A DNA stretch of 29,970 bases from Candidatus Dojkabacteria bacterium. Lineage in GTDB: Bacteria; Patescibacteriota; Dojkabacteria; SC72. Below are positions 1 to 8,176 of the stretch, in pieces. Every line of letters starts with the position of its first letter. Positions within the stretch are counted from its first letter, which is position 1. A program made the position numbers and the translations under genes. The notes beneath the pieces were generated by a model. That model had not been told where the DNA came from. It worked only from the letters and a program-made list of their open reading frames with translations, and did no database searches. Location: assembly GCA_012800885.1 (NCBI GenBank), contig JAAZIL010000047.1, positions 1-29,970 on the forward strand, in the 5' to 3' direction.

Positions 1-1
1 G

Positions 2-991
2 TATCGCTATGAACCTTTTATGAGAGTCAGAACTTCTTGGTCTAGAGCTAACAAGCCTAACAATTACTACCCCATATTTGTTTCTAGAGATCTGTCAAAA
101 CTTTCTCTTACTAAAAAAAATAATGATGATATTGAAGTGTACCCCAAGACAGGAGATGGAAGGGAATGGGCTTGGAAGAATATCCCTAGCTCATTTGAGA
201 ATTTGAATGTAGCAGATTATTTCAAACCAATTGAGATAGAAGGCAAAATAGAGATATTTCACAAGTATAGAGAAAAACAAGTATTTAAAAATGTTTGGAC
301 TAATAAAAAATACCAATCAGAATTTAATGGAACTAACTTACTTAAAAAAATTATGGGTGGTAAGGTATTTGATTATCCCAAATCTCTCTATTTAGTATTA
401 GATATTTTAAAAATCACATCTTCTAAAAATTCTTTAGTATTAGATTTTTTTGCAGGTTCTGGAACAACAGGGCATGCCGTTCTTGAACTTAACAAGGAAG
501 ATGGAGGGAATAGAAAATTTATATTGTGTACCAACAATGAGAATGAAATCGCGGAAAAAGTTTGTTATCAAAGAATAAAAAATGTAATAGAGGGATATTC
601 GGATGTTAAAGGTATTGATGCAAATTTGAAATATTTCAAAACCACTTTTATTCCAAAATCACCAGTCTCTGATGATACCAGAGCAAATCTAGTTAACAAA
701 TCAACAGAGATGATATGTGTGAAGGAGGGCACTTTTGAAGAAGTATTCATTAGTGATTACTATAAAATATTTAAAGATGCCAAGCACACTACAGCAATTC
801 TCTTTAATTTGGATTACTTAGAGGAAATGAAGGAGAAGATTGATACAATTAGTCTGACTTCTAGTATATATGTTTTCTCATTGAGTAATGATACCTACGA
901 CCAAGATTTTAAAGATCTCTCTGTAGAGCATGAATTGTGTCCTATTCCTGAGAGCATATTAGAAGTTTACCGTAAATTATTTAAGGATTAA
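2..991 (+). CDS. mod: Type III restriction-modification methyltransferase (Mod), C-terminal part
   Basis: The frame is open to the left edge of the window, so the start and N-terminal part are missing. About 330 residues are visible. The AdoMet-binding motif DFFAGSGTTG is encoded at 443-472, followed by a conserved-type segment (KFILCTNNENEIAEKVCYQRI). A glycine-rich motif near the C-terminal side is the order expected of beta-class N6-adenine methyltransferases, whose DPPY catalytic motif lies further upstream and is outside the window. The next gene, two bases downstream, is a Res-type helicase-nuclease, which makes Type III Mod the best call. It would modify one strand of an asymmetric site and supply target recognition to the Res subunit. 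The recognition sequence cannot be predicted. Confidence 0.88.
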   Translation, partial: YRYEPFMRVRTSWSRANKPNNYYPIFVSRDLSKLSLTKKNNDDIEVYPKTGDGREWAWKNIPSSFENLNVADYFKPIEIEGKIEIFHKYREKQVFKNVWTNKKYQSEFNGTNLLKKIMGGKVFDYPKSLYLVLDILKITSSKNSLVLDFFAGSGTTGHAVLELNKEDGGNRKFILCTNNENEIAEKVCYQRIKNVIEGYSDVKGIDANLKYFKTTFIPKSPVSDDTRANLVNKSTEMICVKEGTFEEVFISDYYKIFKDAKHTTAILFNLDYLEEMKEKIDTISLTSSIYVFSLSNDTYDQDFKDLSVEHELCPIPESILEVYRKLFKD

Positions 992-993
992 AT

Positions 994-3279
994 ATGAGAT
1001 TAAAGAACTATCAAGAAATAGCCGTTGATAAATTACTATCTCTTACCAAGAAACTATTACAAAAGGATGGAACCAGAATATGTGTTTTAAAGGCTCCTAC
1101 GGGCTCAGGTAAGACTATAATGGTAGCAGATTGGCTAGAGAAGCTTGGTAGTGAGAGATTGCAAAACCAATACTCATTTATTTGGATTAGTAGCAATAAT
1201 CTACATGTACAGAGCAAAGAAAAGCTGGAGAAGTATCTTTCTGAAAGCAGATATACCTTGTCATATCTAGAGGATATACAAGAAGGAAAATTTAAAGAGA
1301 ATGAAATAGCTTTTGTTAACTGGCATAGTTTAGTTAAAAAGGATAAGAAAACAGGTGAATTTAACAATGTCTTTATGAGAGAAAATGAATCAGACAGAAA
1401 TTTACATTCTTTTGTTGAGAGGACAAAGGAAGAGGGCAGAGAAATTATATTGATTGTTGATGAAAGTCATTACCATTATTGGAGTAATCAATCACAGGAA
1501 CTTGTGCAATCTGTAATCCATCCTAAATTCATTTTAGAAGTATCAGCTACTCCAAGCATTTCCCCTTCGGCAGAGGATTTGTCTAATGAGGATGCAGGCT
1601 ATATCTCTGTGAAGTTTGATGATGTAGTAGCAGAGGGAATGATAAAGAAGGAGATTGTTATAAATCCTGAGATAGGAAAATATACTGATTATTTATCTGA
1701 GGCTGATGATGTAATACTTAATGCTTCAATTATGAAGTTAAGGGAACTTCAAGCTCTATATAAAGAGAACAATATTCCTGTAAAGCCTTTGCTACTAATA
1801 CAATTACCAAGTGATTCGTCAGATATGAGTGCTTTAGATGAGACTAAATTAGAACATGTAAAGAAGTATCTAGAAGAAAAGGAAGATATTACAATTGAAA
1901 ATGAAAAGTTAGCAATATGGCTTTCAAAAGAGAAATATAATACAGAGGAAATTGAAGATAGTGACAACAAAGTAGAAGTTTTAATCTTTAAGCAAGCTAT
2001 TGCATTGGGATGGGATTGTCCTAGAGCTCAAATACTTGTTATGTTTAGAGAAATTAAGAGTAAGGTATTTGAAGTACAGACAGTTGGGAGAATCTTAAGA
2101 ACACCAGAAGCAAAGCATTATGCCTTAATTGATTTAGATAGGGCATATGTTTTTACTAACTTAGAGAGAATAATAATAAATCAAGATAAGGATAGTACTG
2201 CCTTATTTCAAGTTCATGTTAGTCATAGGAAACCTGAATATGAGACTCTAAAGCTACCCTCTATATATCTTAAAAGGGTTGACTACGGAGACTTAACATT
2301 AGCATTCAGAAGATTGTTTTTTGAAGAAGCAAATAAGTATTTTGGAATAACTGAAAAAGATATGCCTAATGTGGCATTAGAGAAAGCGGATCAGAAGCTA
2401 GAACTAGAGATTGAAGAGCTTAAGAAATCTTTAATTTCAGATGCAGTATTTTCTGATATAGACTCTCATCTAAAAGAGGAAATCATAGGTTCTAAGATAG
2501 ATTTCACTGTTGCAGAGGATGAAATAAAATCAAAATATGAAGATTTTGCTAAGCTAGCATCTTTGCCTTATGCTCCTGTCCGTTCACATAATAAGATTCA
2601 GGTTGCAATATATGATTGGTTTGAAAAGTATCTTGGACTGCAAGGCAGTAAACTTGATGTACAAAGGATAGTTGTATGTTCTGAGAATAACCAAAAGATA
2701 TTTAAGGAAATTATTGATAGGGCAAAAGAGGTTTTCCAATCATTAAGAACAGCAGAAATAAATAGCACAAACAGGTTAAAGAAATATGAATGGGATGTGC
2801 CAATAGTAGAGTATTTTAATGAGAATTACGAACTAAAAGAGGCTTCAAAATATATCTTAGATAAGTGTTATCTAGATAGCAATAGACCAGAGACAGAAAA
2901 GAGATTTGAAGAATTGCTTGAAAAATCAGGTAAGGTTCTTTGGTGGTATAAAAATGGAGTTAATAAAGAAAGTTATTTTGCAATTGTATATCCAGATCCT
3001 AATACTACAATACAGAGATCATTCTATCCTGATTATATAGTCAAATTTGAAGATGGTTCCATAGGTATTTATGATACAAAGTCTGGTTTTACAGCAGAGA
3101 GTCAAGAAACTAAAGCCAAGTCAAATGCTTTACAGGGATTCATTAAGGGACTAGTGACATCTTCACTTCCTACCAAAGGTGGTATTGTACAAATGACCAA
3201 TACAGGGTTTTATATCTTTGAAGAACTTGGTTATGTTCCTTTCTCATTAGATAGTAAATGGAAGAGGTTAGATTTTTAA
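994..3279 (+). CDS. res: Type III restriction endonuclease Res subunit (SF2 helicase-nuclease)
   Basis: This 761-residue protein has a superfamily 2 helicase core. Walker A APTGSGKT is at residues 34-41 and the DEAD-type box is DESH at 156-159. A second RecA-like half contains QAIALGWDCPRAQ and QTVGRILRTP. Near the C-terminus is a PD-(D/E)XK nuclease signature: PD at 679-680, then DTK with D694 and K696. This order (helicase, then nuclease) is typical of Type III Res subunits, although the family is often longer (about 850-1000 residues). The ATG is two bases after the mod stop, so the two genes are probably translated from one mRNA. With Mod it should cut DNA carrying unmethylated sites, using ATP. 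All key residues are present, so the system looks intact as far as the window shows. Confidence 0.9.
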   Translation: MRLKNYQEIAVDKLLSLTKKLLQKDGTRICVLKAPTGSGKTIMVADWLEKLGSERLQNQYSFIWISSNNLHVQSKEKLEKYLSESRYTLSYLEDIQEGKFKENEIAFVNWHSLVKKDKKTGEFNNVFMRENESDRNLHSFVERTKEEGREIILIVDESHYHYWSNQSQELVQSVIHPKFILEVSATPSISPSAEDLSNEDAGYISVKFDDVVAEGMIKKEIVINPEIGKYTDYLSEADDVILNASIMKLRELQALYKENNIPVKPLLLIQLPSDSSDMSALDETKLEHVKKYLEEKEDITIENEKLAIWLSKEKYNTEEIEDSDNKVEVLIFKQAIALGWDCPRAQILVMFREIKSKVFEVQTVGRILRTPEAKHYALIDLDRAYVFTNLERIIINQDKDSTALFQVHVSHRKPEYETLKLPSIYLKRVDYGDLTLAFRRLFFEEANKYFGITEKDMPNVALEKADQKLELEIEELKKSLISDAVFSDIDSHLKEEIIGSKIDFTVAEDEIKSKYEDFAKLASLPYAPVRSHNKIQVAIYDWFEKYLGLQGSKLDVQRIVVCSENNQKIFKEIIDRAKEVFQSLRTAEINSTNRLKKYEWDVPIVEYFNENYELKEASKYILDKCYLDSNRPETEKRFEELLEKSGKVLWWYKNGVNKESYFAIVYPDPNTTIQRSFYPDYIVKFEDGSIGIYDTKSGFTAESQETKAKSNALQGFIKGLVTSSLPTKGGIVQMTNTGFYIFEELGYVPFSLDSKWKRLDF

Positions 3280-3288
3280 TGAAAATAA

Positions 3289-4779
3289 ATGAAGGCAGTT
3301 ATACTTGCAAGAGTATCAACAATTAGACAAGAGAAGGAAGGACTTTCAATCCAAGAGATACAATTACCACGGTTAAGAACATATTGTGAAGAGAAAGGAA
3401 TGGAAATTGATAGAGAGTTTGTATTCTCAGAAAGTGCATCAAACAAGATTAGGAAGAAGTTTGATGAGATGATTACATACATTAAGGCTAATCCCTCAGT
3501 GAAAGCTATAATCACTTATAGAGTTGATAGGATTACAAGAAATTATAGAGATGCAGTATTACTTGATGATTTAAGAGTAGAAAAAGATATACAGCTCCAT
3601 TTTGTTGATGATAGATTGGTATTACATAGAGAGAGTAAAGGTTCAGAGATACAGCAATGGGATTTAAAGGTATTTTTAGCTAAACAGCATATAAATAACC
3701 TTCATGATCATTCCATTGATACAAGGCTTTCTAAGTTTGAAAAGGGGGAATTGGCAGGACCTGCTCCTTTTGGATACAAAAATACTTTCTTAGATGACAA
3801 CCCTAAATTAAAATGGGTAGAACCCAAAGAACCACAAGCAACCATTGTAAAGAAGATGTATGAGTTATACTCCTCTGGGAACTACTCCATGGATACAGTT
3901 AGAGAAAAAATTAAAGAGCAATTCAATCATTATTTGCACAAGGGTAATGTAGATGTAATATTTAAGAGGAAATTTTACTATGGAATACTTGAGTACAATG
4001 GAATGGAAAATGAACACAGATATGAAAAGTTAATCACTAAAGAGACATATGACAGAGTTCAAGAAATTAAGTCTGGGTACAACAAGAAGCATAGCAAATA
4101 TGCGGGTAAGCCATATGTATATAGGGGGTTAATTAAATGTGCTGTATGTGGATGCTCCATAACTCCTGAAATGCAGAAAGGACATGTATATTATCATTGT
4201 ACAGGGTACAAGGGTAAACATAGTAAAACTTGGATAAGGGAGGAAGACCTTACTAATCACTTTGTAAGCCTTTACAAGTCATTACAGCTCCCCACAGAAG
4301 TGGCAGAAGATCTAAGCAAGAAGTTAAAAGAAGCTAATAGGGATAAGACTTATTACAATAAAACACTACTAGAGAATTATTCATCTGAACTTCAAAAATA
4401 TCAAACAAGGTTATCTAACATGTATGAGGATAAATTGGATGGTAGTATTACTGATAGTGAATATACAGAAAGGAAGAACAGCTACCAAGAAGAGGTTAAG
4501 AAAATTCAAAGAAAGATTGAGCAACTTAGCAAAGCAGATGAAGAGTATTATATCCTTGCAGAATCAATACTATCTTTAGCCCAAAGAGCAGGGGAGTTGT
4601 TTGAAAGTTCTGAAATGGAACAAAAGAGACAAATTATCAATCTTACACTTCAGAACCTTACTCTAGATGAGAAAAAGCTAAGCTATGACTTGATAAAGCC
4701 CTTTGATGTAATACTAAAATCACAGAATAGTCATGATTGGCTCCGCGACCAGGACTCGAACCTGGAACCAAACGGTTAA
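3289..4779 (+). CDS. Large serine recombinase / site-specific integrase
   Basis: The N-terminal resolvase domain (about 1-150) starts MKAVILARVST, with the nucleophile serine at residue 10. A recombinase domain follows (about 155-270, containing FEKGELAGPAPFGYKN). Next is a zinc ribbon with C284, C287 and C304, and then a coiled coil (about 335-430). This is the layout of large serine integrases of phages and integrative elements. The ATG lies 9 bases after the res stop, so it belongs to the same operon-like unit. The last 14 codons, including the stop, overlap the opposite-strand tRNA-Asn gene; the terminal RDQDSNLEPNG is simply the translated tRNA 3' half. This indicates that the attachment junction lies at the gene's 3' end and that the C-terminus changes when the element integrates. 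The function call is firm; the element boundaries are inferred. Confidence 0.9.
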   Translation: MKAVILARVSTIRQEKEGLSIQEIQLPRLRTYCEEKGMEIDREFVFSESASNKIRKKFDEMITYIKANPSVKAIITYRVDRITRNYRDAVLLDDLRVEKDIQLHFVDDRLVLHRESKGSEIQQWDLKVFLAKQHINNLHDHSIDTRLSKFEKGELAGPAPFGYKNTFLDDNPKLKWVEPKEPQATIVKKMYELYSSGNYSMDTVREKIKEQFNHYLHKGNVDVIFKRKFYYGILEYNGMENEHRYEKLITKETYDRVQEIKSGYNKKHSKYAGKPYVYRGLIKCAVCGCSITPEMQKGHVYYHCTGYKGKHSKTWIREEDLTNHFVSLYKSLQLPTEVAEDLSKKLKEANRDKTYYNKTLLENYSSELQKYQTRLSNMYEDKLDGSITDSEYTERKNSYQEEVKKIQRKIEQLSKADEEYYILAESILSLAQRAGELFESSEMEQKRQIINLTLQNLTLDEKKLSYDLIKPFDVILKSQNSHDWLRDQDSNLEPNG

Positions 4780-4812
4780 CAGCCGTTCGCTCTACCATTG
4801 AGCTATCGCGGA
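4738..4812 (-). tRNA. tRNA-Asn (GTT)
   Basis: On the minus strand the cloverleaf has acceptor stem TCCGCGA/TCGCGGA, D-stem GCTC/GAGC, anticodon loop CTGTTAA (anticodon GTT) and T-arm CCAGG-TTCGAGT-CCTGG. The discriminator is G and CCA is encoded (4738-4740). The 3' half overlaps the end of the recombinase reading frame on the other strand, as expected if this tRNA is the integration target and its 3' end was restored on insertion. Confidence 0.95.
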
Positions 4813-4821
4813 CTAATAACT

Positions 4822-4850
4822 ATTATATATCCCTAATTCTATTCCTGCAA
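4822..4850 (-). promoter_or_regulatory. Promoter of tRNA-Asn
   Basis: On the minus strand, TTGCAG (4850-4845), a 17-base spacer and a perfect TATAAT (4827-4822) end 9 bases before the tRNA 5' end. It fills the gap between the stop of the upstream 143-residue gene and the tRNA. Confidence 0.6.
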
Positions 4851-4855
4851 ATATG

Positions 4856-5287
4856 TTAGTAGCCTCTCTCCATAAGTAATGCTTTCCTGTCTAATATGCA
4901 TCTCAATACCGAAGAATTATGTTCAACTCCATAAGGTAGGACTCTAACCAAATAATATTGATTGCCTGAAAAGAATGTATGTATCTGCTCTTTTACATTA
5001 GTAGTACTATCTAACTTAGTATGTGCAAACTCTGTAGCTTCTTTAAGTAAATTGGACTTGTTCTTATCGTCTAGATTCCATATCTCGTTGGTATTAAAGG
5101 CTGAAATTACATACGCTATAGAATCAGTTAGTACAATTCTAAATACATCTTCTTTCTCTGGATGAGATTTTTCAAGATACAAATCATCTTCTTTCTGAAA
5201 TAATTCTCCATATTGCTCTAGTACTTCATCTGTTGAGTTAAATAGAACAGGGCTTTCAGAAATATACAGATTATTCTCTCTCTCCAT
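4856..5287 (-). CDS. Hypothetical protein, 143 residues
   Basis: I do not recognise this protein. It is acidic, has no hydrophobic stretch long enough for a membrane span, and has no signal peptide or obvious catalytic motif. The composition suggests a small soluble cytoplasmic protein of alternating helices and strands. It lies between the tRNA-Asn integration site and the divergent hibernation factor gene. A perfect -10 box (TATAAT, 5303-5298 on the minus strand) ends 10 bases before the ATG and no Shine-Dalgarno is visible, so its mRNA is probably leaderless. It could be ordinary chromosome flanking the element; the element should end at the tRNA, so I do not assign this gene to it. Confidence 0.6.
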   Translation of the reverse strand: MERENNLYISESPVLFNSTDEVLEQYGELFQKEDDLYLEKSHPEKEDVFRIVLTDSIAYVISAFNTNEIWNLDDKNKSNLLKEATEFAHTKLDSTTNVKEQIHTFFSGNQYYLVRVLPYGVEHNSSVLRCILDRKALLMERGY

Positions 5288-5297
5288 TTTGTTAATT

Positions 5298-5303
5298 ATT
5301 ATA
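5298..5303 (-). promoter_or_regulatory. -10 box for the 143-residue gene
   Basis: The minus strand reads TATAAT, a perfect -10 hexamer, 10 bases before the ATG at 5287. No good -35 is seen at 16-18 bases. Transcription would start at or within a few bases of the start codon. Confidence 0.4.
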
Positions 5304-5372
5304 GGTTAACTGGATAAATATATACTTATTAGAGTAAAATGTAAATAGGTATTTAAATTTAGTTGTTTACTC

Positions 5373-5966
5373 ATGACTGTAGATGATATACAGATTACTT
5401 TTGTTGGTATGGAAGCTACAGAAGCTTTAAGAGTTTATGTAAAAGAGAAGATTGATAAATATAGTAGGTTATGGAAAGAGGCTACTAGTATTGATGTATA
5501 TTTAAAAGAGTTTGTAAAAAGTAAGGGAGTAAAGGATGATTTTAGGATTGATATTACAGTTTCTTTACCAAAAAGTCCTGTTAGAGTAGAAGTCTCTGGA
5601 GAGAACATGTATGCAAATATTGATGAAGCATCTGATACTCTTGCTAGGAGATTGAAAAGATATAATGAGAAGAAAGCATATTGGGAGGGTGTTACTCCTT
5701 GGAAAGTAATGGAGGCAGATGCTCAACTTACACAAGAGGATGAGGTAGTAGAGGATAACTATATAGGGTATGTACCAACAATATCTCTGAGAAAACAGAT
5801 TGAGGATATGAGTCCTTTAGAAGAAGGAGAAGCAATAGAGAGGATGGAACTACTTGGGTATCAACAGCTACTATTTAAAAACAAGAGTACCGGTAAAATA
5901 TCTATGTTATACAGAAGAGAGCAGGGAGAGTATGGTTTGGTTGAGCCTAGTGATGTGGAGGTATAA
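5373..5966 (+). CDS. hpf: Long-form ribosome hibernation promoting factor
   Basis: The N-terminal half (about 1-105, MTVDDIQITFVGMEATEALR...) matches the S30AE/YfiA fold that sits in the mRNA/tRNA channel of the small subunit. The C-terminal 60 residues (YVPTISLRKQIEDMSPLEEG, then a strand pattern ending in EQGEYGLVEPSD) match the dimerisation domain of long HPF. At 197 residues it is the size of long HPF proteins, which pair 70S ribosomes into inactive 100S dimers in starvation. The gene stands alone on the plus strand, divergent from the 143-residue gene and convergent with the ftsEX run. No Shine-Dalgarno precedes the ATG. The hairpin right after its stop can serve both strands. Confidence 0.87.
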   Translation: MTVDDIQITFVGMEATEALRVYVKEKIDKYSRLWKEATSIDVYLKEFVKSKGVKDDFRIDITVSLPKSPVRVEVSGENMYANIDEASDTLARRLKRYNEKKAYWEGVTPWKVMEADAQLTQEDEVVEDNYIGYVPTISLRKQIEDMSPLEEGEAIERMELLGYQQLLFKNKSTGKISMLYRREQGEYGLVEPSDVEV

Positions 5967-5987
5967 AAAAAGGGGCTAATTAGCCCC
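5965..5987 (-). terminator. Rho-independent terminator of the prfB-ftsEX run
   Basis: The hairpin GGGGCT-AATT-AGCCCC (5972-5987) is followed on the minus strand by seven T residues (5971-5965). It lies about 25 bases past the stop of the SurA-N-like gene. On the plus strand it is followed by only a broken T run (TTCTT), so it would be a weaker terminator for hpf. It is the only strong terminator I found in the window. Confidence 0.85.
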
Positions 5988-6012
5988 TTCTTAATCAAGA
6001 TCTGTATATAAT

Positions 6013-6816
6013 TTACTCTTCTAGTTCATTTTTATTAGCTTCATCAAAAAGATTTCTAAAGATATTAACTGTTGCTGTTAGAACACCGTATTTAGGAGTA
6101 GATGTGGAGTTATCTTGAATCTTGTACTCCTGGAATAGGCCTTCTAACCAAGAGTATTTACTGTTCTCTACTTCTTGTTGAATAAATACCTCTTTTGTTT
6201 TCTCTCTGTACTGTTCATAATCTAATTTCTCTCCTTCTTCAAGTTGTGCAGTCTCTGTAGGGAATATAACGTTACTATACTGATCAAAGAATTTCTTTAT
6301 ATCATCATCATCATACTCTAGGGTAGGTTCTAGTATCTTAGTTGCTAATATATCTAATTCTATCTGTGTTTTTAAATCCTTCTCTGTAATACCGTTAGCT
6401 AGAAGAGCTGCTTGATAGCTCTCTTGACCACCTACTGATGTAATAATATCATCTAATCTTGCTTGTACTTCTTCCTCAGAGGCAGATACACTATTTTTCT
6501 CTGCTTCTAGTAAAATAATCTTTTCATCAATTAATTGCTTTGTTGTTGATTGGCCGTACTGTGCCTCTAGTCTTTTGTGGTATGCCTTTTTAGATATTCT
6601 TGCTCCATCTATTACTGCAATACTGTAACCATTGTTTAGATATTGGAAGAAGAAATCAACAAGGATAAACATAAACAATGCGCCTAAGATAGTAAGAAAG
6701 ACTTTAAAGAGTTTGTTAGATACTACCTTTTGAAAAGAAGGCTTCTTGAATTTAAGTATAAGGGGGCAAGTTCTTTTCGTTTTTGCAGTACTTTTTTTAG
6801 TTTTTGTTTTTTTCAT
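6013..6816 (-). CDS. Membrane-anchored SurA N-terminal-like protein without a PPIase domain
   Basis: This 267-residue protein starts with a very basic cytoplasmic segment, then one membrane span (about 38-60), then an extracytoplasmic part. The region from IAVIDGARISKKAYHKRLEAQYG to about residue 185 (LLEAEKN, EEEVQARLDDI, GITEKDLKTQIE) has the helical pattern and spacing of the SurA/PrsA N-terminal chaperone domain. The parvulin domain expected next is absent: the chain goes into an acidic helix and ends. It is therefore likely a chaperone or holdase for exported proteins, not a prolyl isomerase. It is the last gene of the run that also encodes FtsE, FtsX and the M23 protein, 76 bases after the latter, so it may help fold or present that partner. 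Confidence 0.65.
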   Translation of the reverse strand: MKKTKTKKSTAKTKRTCPLILKFKKPSFQKVVSNKLFKVFLTILGALFMFILVDFFFQYLNNGYSIAVIDGARISKKAYHKRLEAQYGQSTTKQLIDEKIILLEAEKNSVSASEEEVQARLDDIITSVGGQESYQAALLANGITEKDLKTQIELDILATKILEPTLEYDDDDIKKFFDQYSNVIFPTETAQLEEGEKLDYEQYREKTKEVFIQQEVENSKYSWLEGLFQEYKIQDNSTSTPKYGVLTATVNIFRNLFDEANKNELEE

Positions 6817-6892
6817 TAAGATAAGAAATAAATTAAAATATCCTTATAGTTTATCTAAAGAGTTTAACAGAAATCTTCATAGTTGAAAAGAG

Positions 6893-8176
6893 TTAAGGTT
6901 TTTGTAGATGGAAATAGGCTGTTCTTAAGCCATTAGAGTGGTATATAACAGCGTAAGTTTCTCCGCACCTATCTACACCCTTATAGAGTGTACCAGACAT
7001 AGCAGCATAAATAGGGGTTCCGTATGCACCTTCTGACCAAGGTACAGAGATATCTATTGCTTTTCTTGAAGCAGAGTGATGATCTTGTGTTAATATGGCA
7101 GTTTTACTAATTGGTATTCTCATACTTCCACTTCTTACATAGTAGTATTTCCATCCTGATGCTGTTTGGGCATAATAATCAGGACCTTTCTTTAGGTAAC
7201 CGTTCCAAGGGCTTATCTCACCGTAACCTTCATAGAGGCCTGAGCCTATCCTGTCAATAGAGAAATGTAGATGAGGTCCTGTACTACATGAGCTTGGTAG
7301 TCCTCCCATTCTTCCTATCCAAGTACCTGCATTTACCCATCCGTAGTTTGCCATTTTTTCACCATACAATTGTATATATTTCATAATCTCATCATCAATA
7401 CTGGCTTGCAAACTCCTTGTAGCATCTAAGTTAGCAAGTATCTCTTTTTCTTTTCTCTCTGATTGCGCAAGGAGATTTGTTCTCTCTACTTTCTGTTTGT
7501 CTAAATCTATTTTTTCTTCTTTAAGACGATTATTCTCTTCTTCATTCTCATTTCTAATTATCTGGAGATCAGCCTTTTTCTCAGCGAGTTGAGCCTCTTC
7601 TTCTTCTAGTTGAAGAGTAGTGTCATTATATTCTTGAAGAGAGAGTTTATCTCTCTCTCTTGTTTCTAAGAGATACTTGGTTTTTCTTAGAATAGTCTCA
7701 ACATTTTTTATATCCAAGAATAACTCCAAAGGTCGTAGGAAAGAGTATTTATATGATTCTGTTACTCTTTTGTTTACCATCTCTTTTAACATATTTATCT
7801 CCTGAGATAGTAAATTAATATTATCTTCCTTCTCTTTAATCTCTTTGGATAGAAGAGCTATTTCAACATCCTTAGTTGCTATCTCTAATTCCAGTGTAGA
7901 TATCACTCTCTCTGCTTGTTCTATCTGTGTATTAATATATTTTATTTTCTCCTGTAGAGAGAGTTGTTGATACTGCTCACTTTTAAGTCTACCCTCAAGG
8001 GTACTCTGTTGTTTGTTTACCTTTGATAACTCTTTACGTAGATAATCTAAGCACTCTCTAGAGGTAGGATCCATTTTAGATGGACAGATTGTTTTTGCAA
8101 AGGAGTTACTAGAACTAAGTAAGAGAATTAGAAGAGAGAGAAGAAGTGTTTTTTTAAAAAAATGTATTTTGTTCAT
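6893..8176 (-). CDS. Secreted coiled-coil protein with circularly permuted M23 (LytM) domain, FtsEX partner
   Basis: This 427-residue protein has a signal peptide (1-27, cleavage after SFA), a long coiled coil (about 45-245) and then an M23 domain. This is the architecture of EnvC-type proteins activated by FtsEX. The order of M23 elements is inverted. The normally C-terminal segment (GTWIGRMGG, then STGPHLHF with H302 and H304) comes first. The normally N-terminal segment (KAIDIS with D375, GTPIYAAMSGTLY, then YFHLQKP with H423) comes last, and the protein stops exactly where the canonical domain would continue. The histidine four residues before D375 is arginine (R371); H366 and H367 lie nearby. 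The ATG directly follows the ftsX stop, and GAAGG lies just upstream. It probably acts as an amidase activator or a weak endopeptidase at the septum. Confidence 0.85.
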   Translation of the reverse strand: MNKIHFFKKTLLLSLLILLLSSSNSFAKTICPSKMDPTSRECLDYLRKELSKVNKQQSTLEGRLKSEQYQQLSLQEKIKYINTQIEQAERVISTLELEIATKDVEIALLSKEIKEKEDNINLLSQEINMLKEMVNKRVTESYKYSFLRPLELFLDIKNVETILRKTKYLLETRERDKLSLQEYNDTTLQLEEEEAQLAEKKADLQIIRNENEEENNRLKEEKIDLDKQKVERTNLLAQSERKEKEILANLDATRSLQASIDDEIMKYIQLYGEKMANYGWVNAGTWIGRMGGLPSSCSTGPHLHFSIDRIGSGLYEGYGEISPWNGYLKKGPDYYAQTASGWKYYYVRSGSMRIPISKTAILTQDHHSASRKAIDISVPWSEGAYGTPIYAAMSGTLYKGVDRCGETYAVIYHSNGLRTAYFHLQKP

